This document shows positions 48,901 through 60,937 of a stretch of DNA of 64,000 nucleotides, in pieces; position 1 is the first letter of the stretch, and each line of letters begins with the position of its first letter. This DNA comes from Blasia pusilla. Taxonomy: Eukaryota; Marchantiophyta; Marchantiopsida; Blasiales. Below the pieces are notes generated by a model. That model was not told where the DNA came from and did no database searches. It saw only the letters and a list, made by a program, of their open reading frames with translations. A program made the position numbers and the translations under genes. The stretch is from the NCBI GenBank assembly GCA_050084515.1, contig CM114275.1, forward strand, positions 24,180,001-24,244,000, in the 5' to 3' direction.

Positions 48901-50042
48901 TTTCTTGAATAAGTTGGTTCGACTTTGGAGAGACCAACGTGCCCCCGGAAATTTTTAATTTATAATGGGAAGCACAAAACTAAGCACGAAGGATCACCTC
49001 TTGCTCCAAAGGTCGAAACATGTCGGGCCCCGCATCAATCAGGTAAACGACATACTCCTTATTTTGGGAAAATACCTGCCATGCCGAAAAGTCGAAAGAG
49101 AGCCATGGTTGAAAGAAAGATTAACGCCAAAAAATCTCCCGTGTCCACACAGTTTATAACGAAAACTATCAGAGCTCGAAAGTTTTAAGTATTTCCGAAA
49201 GCACGAAGGTGTTCGTTCAGGTCGTGTATGATGTTCCTTTGATGGAAGTATATAATAGGTGACCCAACTGGGGCACCTATTAAACACATCCTTTCTGGCT
49301 CGAATTTGAACTTCTCTTACACAAGTGTCCATCCAGTCCACCAAATGATACTCCGACAATACGTCAAGACATCTCATCGCGGTTCCACAAAATTCTACGG
49401 TTGAAACACCTTATTAATTTCGAACAAATCAGTGCAAATTCTTCACAAACCGTGCAAAGGATTTATTTTTTAACTCCAAGCTACTCCTGAAAGGAAATCA
49501 CGCATGAGGCAAGGAAAACATCGCAGTATATCAATATTTGCCTTTTTTTTTACTAAATCGAGAAGAATTTGTTGAGCTAAGTCAAGGGGAACTCTTATTC
49601 ACACTGAATTATCTCTAAAGAACTTATGAAAAATTCTTGCCAGTGAACTGCACACACACAAGGTGAACAGAGAGACTCCACAGCACTGTCTAACGCCAAA
49701 ATCTAACTTGTCTATTACTCTTCCAAAGCGTCACAAATTGTAACGCACGGCATCGATTCTAAATAAAACACATTTAATCCAACGAAACAACGAAGCAATT
49801 CCCACCGAAAAAGACAACGGCAAGGGGATGAAGTAGCACATGGCTCCCAGAGCCCGTCAAACCTCGGAAATCGCGTCTCCACGGCTCAGACCTCCAACCT
49901 CAATCCCTCATCTCCACTAAAAGACTACACCAAACATTCCATCAAATCACAGGAGAATCATAACACTCACCAACTCATCTTGTTGAGCATCCGGATCTTC
50001 CTCCTCGTCTAGAAACAGGGGTTGCTGCGAGTACCAATCCAT
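42910..50042 (-). CDS. KU70: Ku70 subunit of the Ku DNA end-binding heterodimer (apparent 2-base frameshift in exon 14)
   Basis: With Ku80 it binds broken DNA ends in the nucleus for non-homologous end joining and telomere protection. Nineteen exons: 50042-49971, 49075-48998, 48876-48769, 48301-48202, 47901-47796, 47652-47535, 47266-47183, 46966-46911, 46758-46625, 46537-46494, 45491-45415, 45249-45102, 44882-44821, 44680-44618, 44152-44060, 43854-43737, 43541-43439, 43331-43139 and 43023-42910. All phases match except after exon 14. The total is about 622 residues when the frameshift is discounted, the usual plant length. Landmarks are an acidic N-terminus, the vWA-like domain (YVVYLIDAGPDMF, ILYNALWVAQAMLR, RTTIQRAK), the Ku core (STIWLDS, YICSDTGAIM, GFKPLDFLKDYYNLKP, GMNMIYLPYSDDIRP) and a C-terminal SAP domain (DLTVVELKYYL, KKEVLIGRILTHLGK). 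In exon 14 the frame of FALAFYGGTANPV breaks before the expected LVALVAQ. Confidence 0.92.
44618..44680 (-). other. Ku70 exon 14 with a two-base excess
   Basis: Exon length is 63; 61 is needed to keep phase between exon 13 and exon 15. The excess sits in a TGTG run (plus strand AGCACACAGG, 44,637-44,646). Read literally, the protein would end at about residue 413 with CWSP and a stop, losing the end of the Ku core and the SAP domain. Dropping one TG restores NPVLVALVAQ. A GT at 44,643-44,642 could also serve as an earlier donor that keeps frame but deletes LVALVAQ. Confidence 0.75.
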
Positions 50043-51204
50043 GACGGCAACGCCGGCCAAAAGCAGGATCAAATCCAACTAACAGATACAGATCACTTTC
50101 TGAGAAATTGTAAATGCAGTTCATGAACAACGCTCTAAACGCTAATCTACATTTTCTACGATCAATTGAATCTCGTGAGTGCGCGGGAGAGAGACGCTGG
50201 ACCACCAAAGCACCCGTATGATATTGAACCACGCTTCACCGCGGTACTACGCAGTTGGTCACAAGGATTCTTAACTCGCCACATTATTCGTCACCGAATG
50301 GTAAGGAAAACATTTTGGCTTATTAATTCGCGGTTAACTAATGCATTTAATTTATTTTCGGCATCTGAGTCTTATAACGTGCACATGATGCGCGGTGGGG
50401 GCCGCTCTTTTCATATTTTAATCGTGTAGTTACACCACATTACTTGGTGTAACTATTCGATTAAAACATGTGTTTGCGTTTGTTAGTTATCATTTTTTTT
50501 TTCATTCTATTTTGTATTTTTTATTCCTTTTTTTTTGAGATGTTATTACCTTTTGTCTCTTTTGAAATTTGTTTTTAAGGATAAAATGAATACACATGCA
50601 TTTAATACATAAGATATCTATATAACATGTGGGGGGCGGCCTTTAAGAGAGGGGATAAAGTAATTAGTGACACGTGGATAGATGGTGAGAAATAGAAACA
50701 AGGAGTAGCCGTAGGGGTCATAATTAAAAGGGGGCGGGTTAGAGGAAACCCTCCTCATGTGTTAATACATGTCTTTTCAAGGTTCTTCTATTGTTGACAT
50801 CCTTCCTCTTAAGGCCCTTCTATGATTAACCGGTGTCATTTAAAGATAATTAAAGTAAGGGGAAATCTCATGGACAAACCATAATGTTGTCTTGGAATAG
50901 CACAACGAAGTTGATGGAGGAAATACCTTAGAAGTTTGAGTATAGTACCTAGGGCTTTAGTATAAACTTGCTAGGTATCTTTAAGAAAATGTGGTACATA
51001 AATTTAACAACAAGCAGATTTCAAACAAGTCGTAAATAACTTTTGGTAAGATTAAGCTAAATTTGTAAATTAAATATATTTGTGTCGGGAATGTCCAAGT
51101 GGCAAAATCTAGTATATAGTATTGAAATTTTGATCATGAAATGTAGGAAGAATTGACTTATTAGAGCGTGGGCATCATATTATATAGAAACATTCATTGA
51201 TCGA
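50043..51204. other. Ku70 upstream region grading into AT-rich repeat sequence
   Basis: The first 250 bases are balanced in GC and likely contain the Ku70 promoter. After about 50,430 the sequence becomes AT-rich with poly-T tracts and no coding signal. Confidence 0.45.
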
Positions 51205-51417
51205 GGTCCATCTAAAATAGCTCCTAGTGAAGGAAACAAATTCCAACCTTACGATGACCAAGGCTATCTTTGATACAATTAGCACACTCCAAATTGGAAG
51301 CCACCAACTCTGAAGTGGAAACGATACTCACTCCTTCATTCTTTATTTTTTTAGCCACACAGCCTAAGGGCCCATCATAGACTGGAAATTTACTAACATT
51401 CGGACCACATCCCTTGT

Positions 51418-52425
51418 TGTCGCGACCCTCATAACCAGAAAAAATGTTGATGCGGAACATCAAAACTCTTGTGGGGTCACCCTTTAGTGGTTGCGCATTG
51501 GAGAGGTCTCTTGAAGAAGACACAAGATGTAAATGCGTGCAAGTTGAGAGCTTCATGCATTTATGGTCACAACTCAGGAAATCTGAACTAAACGTGAAAC
51601 AAGACTTGAGAGAAGTTGAGTCTAGGAAGAGTGGGTACCAAAGAGGTTAAGAACCGGATTTGGAACGTAACTAGGATTTGGGGTTTGACTTTATTTTGGA
51701 GAATAACCTTCAGATCTTATATGCGTTTGGAATGAATAAGGTGGCGTTGGAAAGCTTATGCAAATCAAGTTCCAACGCACCAAAGATCTAGAAAAACACA
51801 AAATTAGAGGTCGAGAAACTACCCAAAAACTACTAAATAGGGAGTTGCGTTGAGGGCCAAAAGGAGCGGCCCCGAGAGTCCTTTCCCAAAGATAGGGGGA
51901 GGGCAGAGAACCCCAAAACCACTTATAAGGGGGAGGGCCTCCAAGGATGTTTGGGATCTAAACTCCACTTTGGGGAGCCACGGGGCAAACCAAAGGCACG
52001 AAATGGATTAGGAGATTAGCGTTGGGGTACAAACCCCTAGCCAAGTCCAAGGGAGTGCATTTTGGAGATCACTCTTGGATTCCAACCCGCAAATTATTTT
52101 TTGGGTCTCACTTAGGGACTCATGCAAGGTCTATTGGACACTTGGGACCGCTAAGCATGCAATCGTCGTTTTAGGTGCCTAGACTATCCGTAAAGTTTGT
52201 CCCAAGTCTAAGAAGATCTTTGAGTGTTAGGAGGTGACGAACTAGGAGAGTTGAGCTTGATGAATGGCACGAGTCGAGGACTCGACAAATTGGAAGGCTG
52301 ATTGACCCAGACCAGACTAGCATGAGTGTATTTGGTTGCAGATCAACCATGTGAGCATGTCTTATTAATCGTACGCTTCCGCAATACTAGAAATTGATGT
52401 CCAAGAGGAGTAGACACACAATACA
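51418..52425 (+). mobile_element. LTR-like insertion (probable solo LTR), about 1.0 kb
   Basis: The element interrupts the carrier copy inside exon 5. It starts TGTCGCGACCCTC and ends ACACACAATACA, so it has the TG...CA ends of an LTR, and its TGTCRCGACCC opening is common in plant LTRs. The uninterrupted source reads CCCTTGCCTTGAAC; here the left flank ends CCCTTGT and the right flank resumes TGCCTTGAAC, implying a very short or mutated target duplication. It has no coding potential and no second LTR nearby, hence solo LTR. Strand cannot be fixed. Confidence 0.6.
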
Positions 52426-52957
52426 TGCCTTGAACTTGCAAAAGACACTACAACATAGAAAATTACACCTTCATAAGTGAGCATAAAATCCAAAGGAGGA
52501 TTTCACAAGTCTCTGAGCTGGTTGAAATCCAAAAGAAGAGTATGTTCCTAAAGGCCACACACTAACATAGATACTAAATCTCAAAATCCTTGTTACTAAG
52601 GCAAAGTAACACACCTAAGGAAAAGTGAACACGCCCCAATAATGTAAATATTAGAGCTCAAAATCCTCGTTACCAGAGTCTCACTTACGTTGAAAGCTAA
52701 GTTTGCAATTTTTTCCATAACCCTCCTCATGATTGTTGAAGGCCTTCTTTTGTACATGGCTGTAGCGCATGCTTGACAAAGTCGGACTTTAATTTTCTAG
52801 CTAAACATTTGTCAAAGTTTCTATTCTTTTTAAGAACACATCTCCCAAATTGTGTAACAAACCAAGAGATTATACATTGGAGTGTCACCCTCTTTTCTTG
52901 GCGTGTCTTTGGAAAGTGCACTCCTCTTTAGGGCATATTCACAGTTCAAGATTGCAC

Positions 52958-53697
52958 TACATATGTGTTGTTGTCGCGGATCTAGCCTTACCCACCGATT
53001 CATGCCTTAAGCTTGCCGCTGCTAGTTTTGTTGCTGCGCGCTTCATCCGACCGCTTTCCCTAATTGAGTGGCCCTGTTGAGCCCCTCGCTAAGCTGACTT
53101 GCACACTCATCACAGCTCACGGTCGCGTTATTGGTGGCTCCTTGTTGCACCTCATCACTACTCGGACCCCTAACCTCGACTAGGTGGGGCTATTCCATTT
53201 GCACGCGGCTACTCAGCGTTGCATTTTGACATGGTCAGGTTAGCCGTGTCTTGGTTTTATGGAGTCTACGGTTGCGGCATTTCTACATAGTTCCACTCCA
53301 CGCCACCAAATTGCAGTTTTTGTTGGCAAAGCCATCAGAACTTGTTTTGATCGATGGATGTCACGCTACTTTGACATCGTCCATCCAATCTCATCAATTG
53401 GTTGGCTATCGTTAGTCGCCATTAGTTATCATCCCATGCGCCCTGCTCCCCGCCTAGTTGCAATCGAGGTTGCTACACCCGTCGTACAACAACTTGAAGA
53501 ATTTTATTTCCTACTAGTCGGTTCCTGATAGCTAGAAATGGGTGGTAACAAAGTCACAAAGACTTGCGCCTTGCATTCTAATGGCGCAAATTTTGTTCAA
53601 GTCCCATCAACGTGCGTGCATCCCATTCGTCGGATCAACAAAGATCCGTAACCTTGGGGCCGAGTCTCAAAAACCTCGGCCACATTGGTCCTTAGCC
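52958..53697. other. Unrelated insert within the carrier pseudogene
   Basis: Roughly 740 bases with no counterpart in the intact carrier gene, replacing about 110 bases of the source intron (40,036-40,148). The longest ORF (53,259-53,528, 89 codons) has no recognisable motif. GC content is higher than the surroundings. It may be another captured gene fragment or transposon piece. Confidence 0.5.
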
Positions 53698-54652
53698 CTC
53701 CCCCTCGAGGATTTGATTAATAGAATAGGTTCTTATCCCGATTAACAAACTAAAACTCCCTCATCAATCAAAAGACCATGGCATTTCCACAAATGTGATG
53801 GAGAACGATTTCCAACTATAGTTCTCGCTGCAAGAAAAGAGCAGGCTACTGCTCAGAATGTCATACCTCACTCGTTGTGCTAAAACATAACCCGTACATG
53901 GTGTAAAAGTGAAGTTGGAAATCATCTGGTGAAAGCTTTAAGCATGAAGGTGGAGACGTTGATATCTGAAAACTAGAAACTTGGTACGATGAATAGTGCT
54001 CGTTTACCTCAAGGGACTGTCTCTTGTGGTCCAATATGGCTATGTAAAACGTAACCCTCCGGCCTTAAAGACTTCTATTGCACAATGGAATGCATTCATG
54101 TACTATAAAGTCGGCGCATTTCTGCGTTACGTCTGCAACTTGACCTGTAATGCAACGCAATCACAAAAGTAATAAGTCATTAGCTAACTTAAGGCTCCCT
54201 TGCACAAATTTGTCCTGCCCGATCAGTTTCTGAACGGTCATCTCCATTCTAAGTTCACCCTCACTAATTCTGGAATTGTGATACTAATCTTGGCAGCAAA
54301 AAGTACGCGCTTGTCAAGAAGTGAGAATATATTAGCTCACATGCTAATCCTCCACATCTATGACACTATCAATCTCATTCAATAAGAGTTGAAAATCATC
54401 CTCAATAGAGAAAACTAGAAAGCACTTTCAACCCACCGAACATAATTTTTGATTCCGGTGCATTGAGCGGTGAGTTAGAGACCATCATCCCTTAATGGCG
54501 TTGAATGGATGACCCACGAGCACCCTCAACACTCCGGTTGTGGTACCGATGCATAATGGTTGCTTACAATCTCTGAAGTAGAGCCCTCGACCATGGTGGG
54601 CTTGCCTCGAATACAACTTGGATTCCTTTACATCTAGAGACTACCATATTAT

Positions 54653-56430
54653 GGAAAAATCTTTTTCCACATCCTAGTGGACCTTCAATAAGTATAAAGT
54701 TAAGAAAATTCCTTCAAATACTTAAAGCTTATCATTACAGAGATCGATATCAGGTTCACTAATGAAAGTATTTTGTTATAGTAAATTTTGTCCTCTACCT
54801 CAAAGGAGGATAAAATCATATCATTTATATGTAAAGCAAATTCACGTTGGAGTATATCAATAATCTTTGCAATAAATTTGGATACATGAACCTTGCTGCA
54901 AAGATTGCGAACGACAAGGGATTTACTAAGTATATAGACATAATCAATATTATTGATAATCGGATGGTAGACACACTCATGAATGTATGTCTTGTTTGGA
55001 GATAAAGAGGAGATAAGAATGTTTCCAGAGCGATAAGTGACATGCTCTACAAGAATTGTGAAGAAAAATTCATTCCATTGGTTGAGAAGGTGAAATTCAT
55101 TATCTTAATTCACTAGTCCAATAACATCATCACATTTGGTACAATCACTTTTCCCCACCTCAAAGTGTGACAAAAAATGAAGAAATATCACATCTACAAG
55201 AATTGAGGGTCTATTACAATATGGCATGATTGAATGTATGCATGATACAAATTATTTTTTATAGAGAGACTTTTTAAGACTTAGAGTATTTTTGTCAATA
55301 TAATGAACCATCTAGGATCTATAAATTCTAGGGAATAACATGGAGGCTAAAGAAGCCTTTGTTGAGTACACTAATCTATTGAGAACTACATGAGACACTA
55401 ACTTCAACTTAATCTCATGGAGTCCCTCAAGACTCCTCATAATTTCAATAGAAATGTCAAGTGACGTAGTTGATCGTGATTTCAGAGCGTACTTTAACAA
55501 ATAAAATCACCAATGTATATTTGTTACCAACCCGTTGGATATTTCATATGGGCATCCCACAAAAGCAAAATCATATGATTATATGGTATATCATTATATT
55601 GTTGTAAGTAAAATCTATAATGGTTCCATCTAAATGTAATAGGATCAACAAAGGGTGTAGGGATTAGATTTTGTGATACATGAAAGCCACGACTACAATA
55701 AGGCTTATGAGTCTTCTCCCTAATAATACTCTCTTTACATTTATGGATTTGCTTTGTCTATACATAATGTCTAGAAATATCTGATGGTTGTAGATGATTT
55801 CCTAATAATTTATGATGACTAATTGAGTTTCTATCACATGAAATCTAAGTACAATTTTTTTATGTAATAGTATCAACATCATCAATATTTATCCATAGCA
55901 TAATACGATCATGTAAACTAACCCTCCTCTATAATTCATAATGTAATAGGTAGTTTATAACTCTACCAAATATTTGGGGACCAAAAAATCCAAATTGTGA
56001 TACAAATGAATGTAAACTTGTGTGGAAAAGTTTAGCACATTCTAAAGATGCATCGTGTAACGAACGTTGGTTGAATTGAGTGAGTAGTGATTCAATGGCA
56101 TCAAAATCAAGCCAATGCGTGATGGAAACTTCATATGATGTAAGAGTAAGGAAAAAATTAGGCATGCCCCATTCACGAACCATAACCTTAAGGTCTTTTA
56201 AACATATTTAACACCAAGATGGGCTATTTGGAAGTTGTAGACTAATATATTATTTTGAAAGATGACAATAAAGGTCCCCTTCTTTCATATGGGGATAATT
56301 TTTCTTAAGTTTTTCCGATCCATGTTTAGAATAAATGCTTGGAACTAGAGCATAAAGTAAGTGATACATCAACAAGGGATAAGGCTTGTAGAAGGAGAAC
56401 ACACTAAAGAAATTCCCAGATCGAATATAC
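54653..56430 (-). mobile_element. Helitron Rep/helicase remnant
   Basis: Read on the minus strand from 56,430 down, coding relics follow the order of a Helitron RepHel protein. Near 56,400-56,260 is a segment like FSFYKPYPLLMYHLLYALVP. At 55,929-56,183 is an 84-codon frame with VREWGMPNFFLTLTSYEV and then ECAKLFH...FGFFGPQIFGRVINYLLHYEL, matching the Helitron-like Rep region. Immediately after, an in-frame TAG and then RRVSLHDRIMLWI correspond to the usual QxRGSPHxHxLLWI segment, so the stop probably arose from a glutamine codon by C-to-T change. At about 54,660-54,690 FILIEGPLGCGKRF is a Walker A motif of a Pif1-type helicase. Between these, frames are broken many times. The element is dead. 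Its helicase end abuts the carrier pseudogene. Confidence 0.7.
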
Positions 56431-57490
56431 TTCTAATCTAAAAATGTTGGAGAACCCATAGTATGTCTAGGTAACCGAGGGAATAGAAATGGAAATTATG
56501 TGGTTTTATTGCTAACCTTGAATCTAATGAAGTTCCCATGTTATGTGTGAGCAAAGTTTCACAAGTACATGCACACGAATGTAAGTCATAAAAAAACCCT
56601 AATTGAAAACATTAGATTTATTCTTAATGTCTATTCTTGAATCTATACTTGAGAAGAATTGCAATTAAATAAGATTCACACTCACAAAATATCTTATATA
56701 AGTTGGTGTCATGTATACATTGAGTTGTGTACATGGTCCATTGGCAATTAATGCATATATATCACAAATATGGAAATGATTTGGACGTGCGATTATTTCT
56801 TCCTTCAAAAAACCATTGCATAATGCATATGGATAAGGTTTATAAGAGCAGACTACATCCATGCTTGTGTACAGTCCATGATAAAGAAAAATGCGATAAT
56901 ATCCACAATATTACATACTACACAAATAATTTTCCATTTTCTCAGGTGACGAGTTGTGATGTACTAATTGTAGTAATATGGTCTGTAGTTTATATGAACC
57001 AATGTGCCCCAATGTGTTCATTATTCCTAAGTATTATGCAAGCAAAATTTTTTTCATTCTAATCAACCAATAAAAGTCATTGGCATAGGCATGATTTGTA
57101 TCTACCATCATGTGTCAAGGAACTAAAAAAGTGATTCAAGCTATATGACACTAAAGTCTAATAGTGATTGCTTTAAACAAATATAAATTAGTTTGAATGT
57201 TTAAGAGTGAACTTTGTGCTAAACATCATGATGACTTATACTTAGACTATACTTTATGACCTAATACAAAATTCACTAAACTATGGTTGGGAACAAATAA
57301 AGTAATCTCAGCAAAGAAAAAAAATATTTTAGAGAAATTAAGGAAGAAATGCAATGAAGTAATACTAAGATTTTGCTACATGAAAGATGCACTTGAAAGT
57401 CATTGGACATAAAACTTGATCCAATCTGTACCAACAAAAATAAAAAAGTATAAATAAGTTTTATTTATATAGACCTTCAAAAGTGATAAA
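56431..57490. repeat. AT-rich sequence flanking the Helitron remnant
   Basis: Low-GC sequence with short frames only. It could contain the 5' end of the Helitron, but no 5'-TC boundary could be fixed by eye. Confidence 0.4.
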
Positions 57491-59745
57491 CACTAAACTA
57501 CTACAATTGAACCCACTTTGTGAGTGTCGAGAGCCGCAAAGTAGCCAAAGGCTTGCGACTATCATAGTTGCAAGACACTCACATGATTGCGATCTCGAGC
57601 AGCACTTTGTGACCACATCGAGGCTCTTAAGTATCATTCTTATACTTACAACACGATCACACAACAACTACAAGTTAGCTATATGATAGTTGTAAAGTAC
57701 TCGCAACAAAGTCGCATATTTGCAACTAATGAGCAACTATCACTCGCAAAGCAACCGCACATTTTTTTTAATATTATAAAAAAAATCTATTTTTTATCTA
57801 CAAGTGTTGGAAAATACAATTAATATTTTACATCCTTATTTTCAAAATTGAAAATTTTCCAAAAGTCCAATTAGATAGAAAATATCTTCAAAATATATAA
57901 TTCTCCGTTGCACGAATTGTCCTACTATCTACCTTGAGGTCTTGTACCTAACTTACTATGCCCACACGGCAATTCTAGACATGTAGAAGATTTATCACAA
58001 CTATAATGGCCTACGCGGACCATCGGAGCACATGGATGCCCACAAGTAAGACCATCACTAATTATCTCATAACTACCCATCTTGTGCCTCTAGAAATATG
58101 CCCTTCAGACCCATCTGGCCCGTTGTCTAGGATAACCTTCTAGGTCTAAGGGTAGCCAATTGGTCCATGAGGTGTCTCTCCACTACCTTGTCATAGCACG
58201 TCCACTCCTCCTCCTCCTCCTCCTTGCTCTACGAGGTTTCATCATCTGAAGGATTTGATTCCATAATCAAATCCAACCCAATTCATCTTTTAGGGCGTTT
58301 CCCATCAACATGAGGACTATTGTGTTGCACATAGTCTGACTAAATTGCATTAATATTATGAAATAATTTGAAATCAACTTAAACATAAAGATACTCCATA
58401 AGTTAGAAACTTACCAAGGATGTTATGAGATCTTCATCGGTGAAGACTTCCTCTCGTGTTCTCTGACCCTGCCACTCGTTCTCCTTGACCTTGGCACTAA
58501 GGTACTTGCCATATTTCACTTTGTGAATTGCATAATCCACCCATATAGTTAGTTAAACATTCTAAAATATCACTAACTCGTACATTTAAAGAATGTAAGC
58601 ATATAAAGAATACTTAAAAATTCATAGTGGAATGCATATGCTTTGCCTTAGACAGAGGAATATGCCCCCTTCAATTTAAGGGAAAAGGGTTGTGCCTACA
58701 CCATCCGATGCCAATAGATCCTTGAATGGTACGAATATCTAATGGGGGCCAACTCGCCTTGCAAAACTGCATCCAACAAAGAAATATTGTCCTTACTAGG
58801 AGTTAGTGTCTCCAACACCTACATCTTTGTCTCATCTACTCCGTCTGCATATAACCTCATCGCCTCCCTCACTTTCAATGTCACTATGTATGGACAACTA
58901 GAGGTATAGCTTTTGATTATCTGGCCCATCACTTCCAAATCGAGAGATCTGAGCGCCACTCTAAAACTTTGTTGTAATGAAGTTTTGGATCCTCTTACAA
59001 TGCGCATAAGTTGCATCGTTCCAAACATCTAACACACGTATGTGTTGCTTACACTCATGTTTATACACAAGGTGAACCAAATTCTTCATCTTATATGTAC
59101 CCAAGATGCTTGAACTCCCCAACATGAGAGCCCTCATGTCTTGGTGTCTCACTAGAGATGGAGCATCGATCTCAACATCGATATCCAAACCCTCCACTCT
59201 CTTCCGACCTGTCACCCATCCCCTTCACTCTACCCTTGTCTGCTCGAACATCTACCTTGAGGACAATGATAGGGATCTTCCCCTCCCCCACCCTAATCCA
59301 TTGAAAGAAACGGGGAAAAAAGTATACAAATGATGAGGGTTTCGTCATGTCTTTGGGGGATTGGGGGTTACATCTGTCGTTTTTGGTTTATGATTGTCCT
59401 TCTAGTTCATTGCAACTATCTTATGACTCCTTTGCAATCATGCTATAAATGCCACCACCATTTTTTGAATGACTATCGTGTAAATATTGAGAGCCATATA
59501 CAAAATTCCACTTTGCAACTTTGTAGTAACTTTGGAATTGACTGCTGCAAGGCAGCTTGCAGTTGTCATGCAATTATGGAGACTTGCAAGCAACATGTGA
59601 CAATTGAGTCCATAGTTGCAAGACAATCGTACAATGTGCATTTGCAAATCATAAATGCAAAACATCCATAAATTTGGAATCTTGATTTTTAATTAAGATA
59701 ATTGTAAGCAATTGACTTATTTGCAATAAGAAATCTTTTGTAGTG
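57491..59745. mobile_element. Possible CACTA-like DNA transposon with subterminal repeats
   Basis: The right edge reads TCTTTTGTAGTG (reverse complement CACTACAAAAGA), a typical CACTA terminus. The left edge has CACTAAACTACTACAA at 57,491. The outer 250 bases at each side are crowded with TTGCAA, GTTGCAAG and CGCAACT words; CATAGTTGCAAGACAMTC occurs at about 57,570 and about 59,612. Such subterminal repeats are usual in CACTA elements. The middle (58,000-59,330) is GC-richer, with protein-like minus-strand frames, for example VRHQDMRALMLGSSSILGTY near 59,100 and SYTSSCPYIVTLKVREAMRL near 58,870. I could not assign these to a transposase. No matching 3-base target duplication is seen, so the limits are tentative. 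Confidence 0.4.
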
Positions 59746-60846
59746 TGGGAAAACAAGTTTAGAAAATATGATACTAGAGAAGGAGCAAGTAATTCCCATT
59801 AATGGATTACAATTTATCTTCAACATCAATGATAAGTATGCCATATTAATTATAGAAAATGAAAGCATAAGTATTCCTCCAAAAAGAGCAAACATTTTGG
59901 ATTACCAATTAGACCATGAACTCTATTTTATTCTTCGCTTGATGCGCTTGCAAACAAAAAACCTATGACCAAATGATAGAATGAGAGGAACAAACTTATC
60001 AGATTGCAACTTGTCACGTGAAGCTTTCATGCCTTTCACATATTCGCTAGCATAAGCCGAAGCACAACGCGTCATCAAAAGTCTAATTGATAAATCTCTA
60101 GCATCAAGAAGAACAAACAACAACTTTAAGGTCATGTAGCTACCTAAAAAGAACGCAATAGGACAAATATAAACTTGAGCAAGTCGAAATGACTAAATGA
60201 AGAAACCATTGAATATAGTATAATACAGATGAAGCTTGCAATGAGGTGTATTACCCGCCTACCTGAAAGGGACCTAGCAATAGGAAAGCGGTTGATAACA
60301 AGCAGCAGGGAAGGAGCCTATGTACTTACTAAAAATATGTGGACTATACAAAAATTAAGGTGGCACAAATACCAACCAAGGTGGTAGAAGAAATGAAGAG
60401 TTTATGACGCAAGATGGAAAAGCAATCCCTCATATGTCAATCGAATTATTTTTTGAATCAAGATTTTAAGAACATATTTGAGTTTGGATATTTTCAATGG
60501 TAAGATGGGAATGTAAAAAAATCACATGTAGAGGTTCGGTGACTAGCTCTTGTGTAGGAGAAGCAACATCTTCATGAAGTTGAGTCTCTACTATCTATGT
60601 TAATTTGCAAACAAAATCCCACCTTTGGCCTTGAGAAGGGGAAGAGTTGTGCTACACTCAGAGATTTAGGGAAGCCCATCCCCAAACCCTCCACCAATCT
60701 CCCCCAATCACATACCTTATCAAAAGTTGAGCAATTTATCCCTTGTAATGCTTCTTGAGCAACACATTGAACATCGGGTTGCTTAACTTGCGATTCCCAC
60801 CCATGATCAAGTAGGGATAGAGAAAGTCCCCCCCACACACACACAC

Positions 60847-60937
<91 letters not shown>

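Larger units (their letters stand above)
51205..54652 (-). pseudogene. Rearranged, decayed copy of the 5' part of the BAC1-like carrier gene
   Basis: Blocks align by eye with the intact carrier gene: 51,205-51,417 with about 38,519-38,730 (exon 5 and flanking introns); 52,426-52,545 with about 38,731-38,857; 52,560-52,676 with about 39,616-39,735 (the tandem duplication); 52,677-52,957 with 39,760-40,035 in inverted orientation (exon 3); and 53,698-54,652 with about 40,148-41,115 (exons 2 and 1). Exon 4 and exons 6-8 are absent. Many differences are C-to-T or G-to-A, often at CpG (for example GCGCGAATGCGATACGG in the source against CACAAATGTGATGGAG here). The exon 1 copy has several missense changes and an in-frame TGA. 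The copy cannot encode a carrier. It is disrupted by an LTR-like element and by a 740-base unrelated stretch at 52,958-53,697. Confidence 0.9.
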
